NCBI GenBank assembly: GCA_015075445.1
Contig: JABTUJ010000031.1
Location: forward strand, 60,053-124,052
DNA length: 64,000 bases
Direction of reading: 5' to 3'
Source of the DNA: Verrucomicrobiales bacterium
GTDB taxonomy: Bacteria > Verrucomicrobiota > Verrucomicrobiia > Limisphaerales > J093
Below are positions 17,088 through 24,361 of this stretch, one piece after another. Numbering within the stretch: position 1 is the stretch's first letter; each line of letters begins with the position of its first letter. Below the pieces are notes generated by a model. The model had not been told where the DNA came from. It ran no database searches and saw only the letters and a program-made list of their open reading frames with translations. Made by a program: the position numbers and the translations under genes.

Positions 17088-18698
17088 ATGCCCATCGAAC
17101 TTTTCCCCAGACAACAGATCGTCGGTGTGTTCAAAGGCTTTCGGGAAGGCGGCCTCGAATTCCACGCCGACCTCGTGCTCCCGTACCGCAGCGAGTTCCA
17201 GAGCATCCCCATGCATGGGCAGTTCCTCTTGGTTCAGCTTGAAAACCCCACCGAGGCTGTCCTCGGCCGCATCACCGCTTTCTCGTCCGAGGGCAAGCTT
17301 TCTACCGGCGCCGGCGAGGAGTTTAACATCCGCGCGGTACGCGAAGCGCGCCCGGTCCCCGAGGACCTCCGCGAGCAATACCTCAAGTATCGCGTCAACA
17401 TCCGCGTCCTTGGTGTCCTGCGCAGTGACGTCCGTGGCGGCCTGAACTTCGGGCCTTCCCATCGCCGCCTACCCCATGTCGGCAGCCCGGTCGCCTTTCC
17501 GTCTGGCGATGTCCTGAGGGAGCTAGCTGGCCACAACATCGAGGGTGCCGAAATCGGCCACTTCGCCCTCGGTGAATACATCTACGGCCAAGGCAGCACC
17601 TCCCTCGATGCCCAGGACTGGATGCAGCTCAAGTCCCCGGAAGTCTTGGTCAAATTCCCCATCATCCATTTGGTCGCTCGCAGATCCTTCATTTTCGCCC
17701 GCGCCGGCTTCGGCAAGTCAAACCTCAACAAACTCCTCTTCAGCACGCTTTACCGCGCGACCCCAACGGTCCTGAAAGCCGGCGGCCGTCAAGTGCCCGT
17801 CGGCACGATCATTTTTGACCCGGACGGCGAATACTTCTGGCCGGACGACAAAGGCCGTCCAGGACTCTGCGACGTGCCGTGGCTTGAAGACAAATTGGTC
17901 GTGTTCACCTCCCGCCGCAGTCAGAGCGCTTTGTACCAGTCCTTTGTGGCCGGTGGAATCCGCCTCGATATTCGCCGACTCCGACCTTCCGACGTCATCG
18001 CCATTGCGCTGGGGCCCGACCGCCAGGACCAGCAGAACGTCCGCAAACTCCGAGGCCTCGATCAGGCCCGCTGGGAACGCTTGGTCAACCTCATCTACCA
18101 GAACGGCAACCAAGCTGACCTGGAGGAGATTTGCGAAATCCTCGACCTCGATTCCGAACGCCAACAAGCAGAAGCTCTGGCCGCGCGCGGCAATATGACG
18201 ACCATCGTCCGCTCGCTCCACGATCCCGCCAGCCAGCTCATGGACATGCTCATCCAGGCGCTCTCCCAGGGCAAACTCTGCGTCGTGGACGTCTCACAAC
18301 TGCGCGGTGCTCAGGCCATGATCCTCTCTGGTCTAATTCTCCGCCGCATTTTTGACCGGAACCAGCAGGAGTTCACCGAGGCCAACGCCCGTACCATCCC
18401 GACTATCGCAGTAATCGAGGAGGCCCAATCGGTTCTCGTCGCTCTAGCCCACGAATGGCCCGAGATGTCAAGGGGGCGACCGGCTTCAGAGTTGCTGGCT
18501 CCGCGATCGAGAAGGTCGGCACACCCCATGCCGCGTGGCGGTCGCCGATTTGCGCAACTCGCTCCAGGAACGACAATTCGCGACACGGCGCTCGGCAGCG
18601 ATGGCGAGATCACCGCAGTCTCGGCCGGACTATCAACGGGAACGAGTACGTCCGCTGCATCGGTTTCTCGACCGGCAGCGTCTCGCCCCGGCGCATGA
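17088..18698 (+). pseudogene. herA: HerA-like DUF87 ATPase, 3' end lost
   Basis: About 455 residues of a HerA/FtsK-class ATP-driven DNA translocase are recognisable. An N-terminal HAS-barrel-like domain (IVGVFKGF, then LLVQLENPTEAVLGRI) precedes Walker A as FARAGFGKSN near residue 205, IIFDPDGEYFW as the strand after it, and Walker B region TIAVIEEAQSVL near 445. In the first Walker A position Ala replaces the usual Gly. After EEAQSVLVALAHEWPEM the sequence leaves the family abruptly near 18455 and runs on as Arg/Ser-rich filler to a stop. The sensor and arginine-finger part (about 120-150 residues) is absent. It starts 9 bases after nurA. Confidence 0.82.
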
Positions 18699-18864
18699 GC
18701 TCGGCCAGGTGGTCTTCCACCAACTGCCGTAACGTCGCCGTGACTTCTTCCAGGGTTTGGGCCTGCGCAAAGCAGCCCGGCAGTGCCGGGACTTCCGCCC
18801 AATAACCCCCCTCCGCGGCGGGCTGGATATTCACGGTGTACTGCCTGGCTTCCACTGGCGGCAT
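18610..18864 (-). CDS. hicB: HicB-family antitoxin, orphan
   Basis: An 84-residue protein with the HicB partial RNase H-fold pattern: QYTVNIQPAAEGGYWAEVPA, then LPGCFAQAQTLEEVTATLRQ and LVEDHLAELMRRGETLP. I chose the ATG at 18864 because it precedes the family start; the frame is open upstream without similarity. HicB neutralises the HicA mRNA interferase, but no HicA-like frame was found on either side. The 3' part overlaps the disrupted tail of herA on the other strand, so sequence that replaced the herA end brought this gene, possibly leaving hicA behind. Confidence 0.8.
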   Translation of the reverse strand: MPPVEARQYTVNIQPAAEGGYWAEVPALPGCFAQAQTLEEVTATLRQLVEDHLAELMRRGETLPVEKPMQRTYSFPLIVRPRLR

Positions 18865-18924
18865 TGTACCGTGGCGACTTCCGCTCGTTAAGCACTCGGC
18901 CCCAATTACTTCCGCACCACGCTG

Positions 18925-18933
18925 TGGTATAAT
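18925..18933 (+). promoter_or_regulatory. Extended -10 promoter element
   Basis: TGGTATAAT is a perfect consensus extended -10 (TGn then TATAAT at 18928-18933) in otherwise GC-rich DNA. A weak -35 (about ATTACT at 18905-18910) lies 17 bases upstream. It points toward the DUF932 gene with a leader of about 190 bases. Confidence 0.5.
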
Positions 18934-18999
18934 CCCGTCCAGAACCGGTCCTTTCCCAACCCCGTGCCAGCGGACGGACCGGCGCCTCACTTGCCTCCA

Positions 19000-19021
19000 C
19001 CGGCTTCCCCACGGAAGCCGG
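19000..19021. other. Hairpin in the DUF932 leader
   Basis: CCGGCTTCC at 19000-19008 pairs with GGAAGCCGG at 19013-19021 around a 4-base loop. The GC-rich 9-bp stem lies between the predicted promoter and the DUF932 start. No U-run follows, so it is not a typical intrinsic terminator; it could be an attenuator-like or repeat-derived structure. Confidence 0.4.
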
Positions 19022-19126
19022 CAGAGGTGTCCTGGAGCCGGGTCAATCGCCGCCCGCGCCCGACTTCAGGTTCCACTCCGGGCGGAACCGGCTTCCCCGC
19101 CGGCCTGCGGCGAGAATGGAGTTCCC

Positions 19127-19603
19127 ATGATCCACCACACCCTCACCAAGAACTTCAAGGCCGCCGTTCTTTCGGACGAGGAACTGCGCGTCACGGCCCC
19201 GAGCGTCTTCGCCAACGGACCGATGACCGGCTTGAGTTCGCGGTACACCTTCGTCCCCACGACGGAGATCGTCGCCGGCCTCCGCGAGAAGCACTGGCTT
19301 CCCGTGGCGGTCGAGCAGCAGCGCGTCCGCACCAGCGCACGGTTTGGCTTCCAGAAGCACTTGATCCGCTTTCGTCGTGCCGAGCAGATGCAGACCCTCG
19401 ACGAGTGGAATCCGGAACTGGTGCTCACCAACTCACATGATGCGGGCTGCGCCTACATCCTGCGCGTCGGGACCTTCGCAAACCTGCGTTTCAGCCCTCT
19501 CGAACGGAACACGGGCAGGGGGCAGCCGCGAGCTGATCCAGACTATCGCCTCAGGCGGCACGCCAAGAGGTGCATCACGCCTCTCTTCCACGCCGGTGAC
19601 TAG
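19127..19603 (+). pseudogene. DUF932 domain protein, 3'-truncated
   Basis: The first 115 residues match the DUF932 family of phage- and plasmid-associated proteins: MIHHTLTKNFKAAVLSDEEL, RYTFVPTTEIVAGLREKHWL, then RTSARFGFQKHLIRFRRAEQ, ELVLTNSHDAGCAYIL. The family is usually around 300 residues or more. Here similarity ends near 19480 and the frame runs through Arg-rich unrelated sequence to 19603. The ATG at 19127 has a GGAG ribosome-binding site 6-9 bases upstream and a good promoter further up. DUF932 function is unknown; its genes often sit on integrated elements. Confidence 0.72.
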
Positions 19604-19638
19604 CCTCTCCGCGGGGTCGCTGGCGGTACGGCCAACTT

Positions 19639-20136
19639 TCACATGACGTCGTCAGGCTTGAAGACCGTCAAGCCCGTGACGCCGTCGAATTGGGGATCGG
19701 CCGTGGCCAGTCGGTTCACTCCGGCGCGCAAAGCCGTCGCGACCAATAACGAGTCATTGGTCAGTAGGCCGTGTTGTCGTTGGAGCGCAAGGGCTTCCGT
19801 GAAATCCGACGCAACGGTTTCCAGAGTCTCCAGTTCGCCGGCAAGCAAATCCTCCACCTCTTGCGCGTACTGGCTGAGCTGGCGAACCGAGGGAGGGTTC
19901 TCGGCGAGTGCCTTGGCCGGGTTCGCCGCCGCGAGGCCCCGACTTTGTGCCTCCTGCATCATTCGCCGATGACAGTATTCGGCGAGCACGAACGTCGTCA
20001 CAATACCGACAACCTCCCCCGACGCGCAGCGCTCCAGCAGGCGGCGGGATTGCACGGAGACACCCCGACGGGCGTAGATCAGCACGTTGGCATCCAGCAG
20101 GATACGCGAGCCGGAGGGGATATCGTCCAGGCTCAT
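19639..20136 (-). CDS. PIN-domain ribonuclease toxin (VapC-like)
   Basis: A 165-residue PIN-domain protein. Conserved acidic residues are seen in ILLDANVLIYA (first Asp, near residue 15), VTTFVLAEYCHRRM (Glu) and TNDSLLVATALRAG plus RLATADPQFDGV (C-terminal Asp residues). These metal-binding acidic residues cleave RNA in VapC toxins. The gene overlaps the upstream antitoxin by 4 bases (ATGA), the usual toxin-antitoxin coupling. It is intact. The exact family within PIN proteins is not clear. Confidence 0.87.
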   Translation of the reverse strand: MSLDDIPSGSRILLDANVLIYARRGVSVQSRRLLERCASGEVVGIVTTFVLAEYCHRRMMQEAQSRGLAAANPAKALAENPPSVRQLSQYAQEVEDLLAGELETLETVASDFTEALALQRQHGLLTNDSLLVATALRAGVNRLATADPQFDGVTGLTVFKPDDVM

Positions 20137-20375
20137 TGCTCGAGAACGTCCGGCTCCATGCTCGTCCGGTACTGCTCGGAGGTCAGCGGGAAGTCCTTCG
20201 CTGAAAGAAACCGGCTAAGGCCCGGGCTCGCCACCCCTTGCGTCCGCGTTGACTTGTCCTTGGCACCGGCTTGCAGGATCGTGAGCAGCGCGTGGGCACG
20301 GTCGGGCAGTACCTCGGCACCGCGGGGACGCACGCGGCCCCCTTCCAGCTCCACTTCGAGCGTCTGGTAGCTCAT
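20133..20375 (-). CDS. Antitoxin of the PIN-toxin pair
   Basis: An 80-residue protein starting MSYQTLEVELEGGRVRPRGA, then LPDRAHALLTIL. This beta-rich start matches the AbrB-swapped-hairpin-like VapB or DUF2281-type antitoxins, where the pattern is a short acidic strand followed by a GRVRP turn. The C-terminal part (LSRFLSAKDFPLTSEQYRTS) would wrap the toxin. It overlaps the PIN gene start, so the two are translated together, and it probably represses the pair's promoter. Confidence 0.75.
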   Translation of the reverse strand: MSYQTLEVELEGGRVRPRGAEVLPDRAHALLTILQAGAKDKSTRTQGVASPGLSRFLSAKDFPLTSEQYRTSMEPDVLEQ

Positions 20376-20473
20376 GGCCGAACCGTACCACGGCCCCCAT
20401 ACCGTGCAACCTCGGGGCCGGATCGCGCGCTGAGCGCTGCGGCGTTGTGGGGAGCCCGGCGCTCGGGATCGGG

Positions 20474-21572
20474 TCACCGGATCCACCCGGTTGCCGGAGT
20501 GGTCATTCGACGAAAGCGCCAGCAATGCCGGTCCGTCGCGGCCTCAACCATGTGCACCGCGCATGAAACGCAGCGCGTTGGCAGGATGCTGAACCACGCC
20601 GTGCCTTCGGCCTCAGTCGCCAGCGCTCGGTCGTGAGCGAAGATGGTCGCCGCCGAATTGCCAGCCTCCAGCGCCGTCTGCGGTACGTTCTGGGTGGCGG
20701 CTGCGCGATATGTGCAAAACGAATGACGAAGCACGTTATGCCGCCAGGGGAGCAGGCCGGCGGCCTCAGCGGCAACGTTTTGGGCACGGCAGGAAGTCCC
20801 GCGTCGCGCCCGCAAGCAGCTTGGTCATCTCCGCCGGGCTCCAAACCTCAATCGCCTTCTCGCGTGGGCCATTGAACCGCTGAGTTTCGGCAATCGGGTT
20901 CGAGCCGCGGGGGATGTAACCTCGGCTCTCGCAATGGGCGAACAGGCGCCACAGCACCTGGCGGGTGGCGTTCTTGGTGCTGCTCGCGCCCTGCAAGCCG
21001 TCGAGATACCGCTGGCAGTCCGCGGTGGTGACACTCGCCGGATGCACGGGAAAGGCTTTGGTGAAGGGTCCGATTCGGCAGCGCAGGTCGGTCGGGTAGG
21101 GTTCACTTGCCTTGGCCTGCCGGCGCAGTTCGATCATCTCGGTGGCGACCTCGGTCAGCGTGATCTGCGGGAGGGTCGTCGGGTGCCGTTCCAAATAGAA
21201 CCGCGCGGCGGGAGACAGCAGGCTGCCGTTACCGAGGACGCCGACGGCCTCCGCGTACCGGGCGCAGGCCAGTTCTGGCGGGTCCCCCACGGCCCGCAGG
21301 AGTTCGATGCACCGGGCGAAGCTGGCCGCTTCCTGACCAGACAGAGCGGCCGCAACGGCATCGCCCTTGGCCAACAACCCGGCAATCCGCTGCGCCTCCC
21401 TTCGGGCGGCTTGATGACCGGCGAAGCTCCGGAGCCTGCGGCGTCCGCCCGTGTAATCGCAGACCTCAAAGGTCGGGTACCGGTTGCCGTCCACGGTGCG
21501 GGTGCGGCGATAGATCTTCACCGCGGCGTTGCCGACGCGGACCGTTTCGATCCGGCGCTTTGGGTGCTTCAT
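20474..21572 (-). pseudogene. int: Tyrosine recombinase (integrase) remnant with internal deletion and lost catalytic tyrosine
   Basis: The N-terminal part (21572 to about 20780) includes RIETVRVGNAAVKIYRRTRT and a SAM-like core-binding domain (TTADCQRYLDGLQGASSTKN). It ends at MTKLLAGATRDFLPC. The C-terminal part (about 20773-20560) lies in another frame with LPWRHNVLRHSFCTYRAAAT. The roughly 100 residues between them, including the first catalytic Arg and the Lys, are gone. In the C-terminal part the second His box reads LEAGNSA instead of GHS, and the nucleophile position reads FAHDRAL where the family has HYREL, so Tyr is Asp. It is therefore inactive. It lies next to the tRNA-Gly attachment scar it probably once used. 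Confidence 0.85.
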
Positions 21573-21630
21573 GCGGCCAAACGCAGTCAAAACGCAGGAA
21601 GAATTCAACCGACATTCCTGAGACACGCTG

Positions 21631-21922
21631 TTGCGCAACACGGTCCTTCCGCACTTCGTGCGCGGCGATGGCGTCGGTCTGATTGATCCACACGGCGACC
21701 TCGCCGAGGATCTGCTCGACCACCTCCCGCCCGCCCGGGCCGATCACCTCGTGTACTTCAATCCGGCCGACCTCGGTTTTCCCGTCGGTCTGAACCTGCT
21801 GGCCGACGTGCCCAAGGACGACCGCTATCGTGCCTGGGTCATCCGGCAGGTCGAAGATCCATTCATCCGGGCCTTCTGGGCCGAGGAGTTCGCCAGCTAC
21901 GACGCGCGGTTCGTGCGCGAGG
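21631..21922 (+). pseudogene. Fragment of a conjugation/VirB4-TraG-like P-loop ATPase
   Basis: About 95 residues carry the Walker B-side signature of conjugative and HerA-type ATPases: GVGLIDPHGDLAEDLLDHLP, then LVYFNPADLGFPVGLNLLAD and WAEEFASYDARFVREA. The Walker A part upstream and the whole downstream half are absent. Between LADVPKDDRYRAW and VIRQVEDPFIRAFW a further stretch seems missing. The fragment ends within a few bases of the tRNA-Gly scar. It indicates that the island derives at least partly from an integrative conjugative element. Confidence 0.65.
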
Positions 21923-21951
21923 CGAGGGTTCGATTCCCTTCACCCGCTCCA
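21923..21951 (+). other. Displaced 3' end of a tRNA-Gly gene (integration attachment site)
   Basis: The segment contains a complete T-arm, GAGGGTTCGATTCCCTT (5-bp stem, TTCGATT loop), followed by the 3' acceptor strand CACCCGC, discriminator T and CCA. It matches the last 29 bases of bacterial tRNA-Gly genes, whose 5' acceptor strand would be GCGGGTG. No D-arm, anticodon arm or 5' acceptor strand precedes it; instead the ATPase fragment does. This is the classic duplicate left when a tyrosine recombinase inserts an element into a tRNA 3' end. It marks the right boundary of the island. Confidence 0.85.
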
Positions 21952-22157
21952 ACTTCGGCGGTCCCCCACAGAGTCAAGGGCCCCTTCCCCCAATCCCCTA
22001 TGGCCGCAATCGGCGGAGAAACCTCCTGCCCCTGGATCCTCCGCCGATTCCGAACATCGGGAATTGGGCAGAGGGAATCTCTCGCGGCGTTCGGTCCGCA
22101 GCGTTGTTCGTGTCTGGGCGGTGGCAACGCGATGGCTTCAGCCGCAGAGGGCCCAGA

Positions 22158-24110
22158 TCACGGCTGTCCCACCGGCCGATACAGGGCCCCCAGCCACGAG
22201 GCATCGCCAGGTTTCAGTCCCGGCTGTTCCACCCACACTTCCTGGGCCGAGGGCCCGCGGTTCGCGAGCGCGTAGAACGGGATCGCGAGCACAGGCCGGC
22301 CGTCGGTCGCCACCCCGCGAATCACCGAGACCCCACCCAGCAGATCTGGTTGATGCTCGACGGTGAACGCCGGACCGGATCCCAGCGTCACGGCCGGGTT
22401 GCCACCGTTGTCGAGTCCTTCGAAGCCATAGACCAGGGGGCCACGCTGGAGCGCGACCTGACCCCGGCAGGCAGCGATGTTCGGATGGGCCACCAGCCGA
22501 ACCACGGGCATGGCGAAGTGCAGTTGCAGCGAGTCGCCGTCCTTCCAGGTTCGTTCGAAGTGCCAATAGCCGGCGTCGTCCGGGGGTGTGTCCTGCGGCG
22601 TACCGTTCAGTTCGAGGGTGGCGTGCTCGCACCAGCCGGGTTTCCGGACGTGCAAGGCGAACGTGACCGGCGCGGATGTGGCCAGGCGGAAGGTCACCCG
22701 CCCGTCCCACGGATAGTCGGTCTCAACCCGGAGCGTCACGTCGCCGGCAGGGAAGGGCACCCGGACGCTGCCGCCCACGAACAAGTTCACGTAGAGGTCG
22801 GGGCGGGCGCCGGTTTGCCCGCGGGCGTAGGCGTACCGGCCGAGCTGCAGCAGGGTCCGGGAGAGGTTCGGGGGACAGCAGACCCAGCAGTTGTCCCGCA
22901 GGTGGTCGCGATCGCGCAGGGGGTTGCAGTAATAGGTGTTTGTGCCGCTGAGCGAAATGCCGTGGAGCACCGCGTTGTAGAGCACCCGCTCGAGGACATC
23001 GGCGCTCTCGGCCCGACGTTCCAGCAGGAACATGCGGTGCGCGAAGTCGACGAGTCCGCAGGCGGCACAGGACTCGTAATAGCCGTCGTGGGGCAGTTCG
23101 TAATCCTCGCCGAAGGCCTCGTGTTCCCGGCGGGGGCCGACGCTGCCGGTGACCGTCATCCGCCGCAGGGTGGTGCTGTCCCAGAAGCGATGGGCGGCCA
23201 GGCGGTAGTCGGTGTCGCCCGTCTCGCGAGCCAGGTCCGCCACGCCGGTGGCGAAGAAGAGGGCGCGGACGGCGTGGCCCTCGAGCGTGCGTTGGGCGCG
23301 GAGGGGGACGGCGTCCTGGAAGTAGGCGCGGGGGGTGTCGCTGAAGGGTTTCACCTGGCCGCGACCGCGCCACTCGACGAAGGCGCGGGAGAGCTCGAGG
23401 TAACGCGGTTCGCGGGTGACGCGGTAGAGTTCGACCAGCGCCATCTCGAGCTCGGCATGTCCGCAGAATCCCGGTCGGCCGTTCGGGCCGAGGAAATGCC
23501 GCCAGGCCTGGTCGGCTGCCTTGCTCGCGATGTCGAGCAGCGCGCGTTTGCCGGTGGCGGCGTGGTACTCGATCGCAGCTTCGATGAGATGGCCGAGGAC
23601 ATAGCCGTCGTGCGAACCGTCAAGAAAGTCCGGGTCCCACGGAAGCTTGCCGTTGTTCGTGACGTAGACGTGGAGGTAACCGTCGGGTTGTTGACCGGCG
23701 GCCAGCAGGGCGATCACCTCGTCGATCTGACGTTCCAGGACCGGGTCTCGCTCCTGCGCCAGAGCATAGGCGGCGGTCTCGAGGAACTTGTACAGGTTCG
23801 CCTCCCCCCACGTGCCGTTCAGTTCGCCCTCGACGGGTTGGCCGGCCGCCCGACGCAGGGCGCGCAGTTCCCATTGCAGGTAGAACCACGAGTGCGGAAG
23901 GGTCCGCTCCCGGTACACGCGGTGCTTGGGCGCCCAGAACCGATCGCGGATCTCCACCCGGGCAATCGGCAGCGGCTCGAGTTGGGGGGTGGTCGCTGCC
24001 TGCCCGGCCGGGGATGCCGCGCAGCACAAGGCGAGCATCACCCGGCCAACCACCAGGGCGAACCCGGGTGCACAGCGATGGGCGGGGGTTTTAACGAAGG
24101 GACAGTTCAT
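22158..24110 (-). CDS. GH127-family glycoside hydrolase (beta-L-arabinofuranosidase-like), secreted
   Basis: A 650-residue protein of the GH127/DUF1680 family with an N-terminal signal peptide (hydrophobic stretch to about residue 38, CCAASPAGQAA). The (alpha/alpha)6 barrel shows WKWIEA-type motifs as LNGTWGEANLYKFLETAAYA, DGYLHVYV, and LDGSHDGYVLGHLIEAAIEY. The zinc-cysteine active site of the characterised family is present: a Glu and Cys in YYESCAACG near residue 345 and the Cys pair in NCWVCCPPN near 409, one of which is the nucleophile. It should release beta-L-arabinofuranose or a similar sugar from plant glycans. I chose the ATG at 24110; a GTG at 24140 is the alternative. Confidence 0.92.
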   Translation of the reverse strand: MNCPFVKTPAHRCAPGFALVVGRVMLALCCAASPAGQAATTPQLEPLPIARVEIRDRFWAPKHRVYRERTLPHSWFYLQWELRALRRAAGQPVEGELNGTWGEANLYKFLETAAYALAQERDPVLERQIDEVIALLAAGQQPDGYLHVYVTNNGKLPWDPDFLDGSHDGYVLGHLIEAAIEYHAATGKRALLDIASKAADQAWRHFLGPNGRPGFCGHAELEMALVELYRVTREPRYLELSRAFVEWRGRGQVKPFSDTPRAYFQDAVPLRAQRTLEGHAVRALFFATGVADLARETGDTDYRLAAHRFWDSTTLRRMTVTGSVGPRREHEAFGEDYELPHDGYYESCAACGLVDFAHRMFLLERRAESADVLERVLYNAVLHGISLSGTNTYYCNPLRDRDHLRDNCWVCCPPNLSRTLLQLGRYAYARGQTGARPDLYVNLFVGGSVRVPFPAGDVTLRVETDYPWDGRVTFRLATSAPVTFALHVRKPGWCEHATLELNGTPQDTPPDDAGYWHFERTWKDGDSLQLHFAMPVVRLVAHPNIAACRGQVALQRGPLVYGFEGLDNGGNPAVTLGSGPAFTVEHQPDLLGGVSVIRGVATDGRPVLAIPFYALANRGPSAQEVWVEQPGLKPGDASWLGALYRPVGQP

Positions 24111-24144
24111 AGGTTCAGGGGTGACCCGGATCTCCTTCACCGCC

Positions 24145-24299
24145 CGTAGGCGCCGACGTGAGGAGGCGGAGTCGTGGGTGCCAACGTGGGGAGGCGAAGT
24201 CGTAGGCGCCGACGTGAGGAGGCGAAGTCGTGGGTGCCAACGTGGGGGCGTTGCGGCTTAGGGGTAACATCACTTCGCCTCCTCACGTCGGCGCCTACG
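24145..24299. repeat. Array of 28-bp palindromic repeat units with an inverted copy
   Basis: Three contiguous 28-base units (24145-24172, 24173-24200, 24201-24228) and a partial fourth alternate between the forms CGTAGGCGCCGACGTGAGG and CGTGGGTGCCAACGTGGGG. An inverted copy of the first form follows at 24272-24299. Each unit holds the palindrome GGCGCC. The forward and inverted copies can form a large hairpin between the GH39-like gene and the GH127 gene. The same unit recurs at 34.0, 35.5 and 55.9 kb. There are no spacers, so it is not CRISPR. Confidence 0.85.
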
Positions 24300-24341
24300 G
24301 GCGGTTGAGGTTGCGGTTGAGGTTGCAGTTGCGGTTGCCTG
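24300..24341. repeat. Short-period GGTTGA/GGTTGC tandem repeat
   Basis: About seven imperfect hexamers of the type GGTTGA, GGTTGC and AGTTGC follow directly after the palindromic array, 3' of the GH39-like gene. This is non-coding. Confidence 0.6.
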
Positions 24342-24361
24342 GGGAGGGGAAGACATCCGGG

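Noticed and set aside
18455..18805. Open frame of about 116 residues after the herA break
   Set aside because: Ser/Arg-rich, no family resemblance, and it overlaps the antisense hicB.
24145..24299. Possible CRISPR array from 28-bp repeats
   Set aside because: Units are contiguous with no spacers, one copy is inverted, the same unit occurs at other loci and no cas genes are near.
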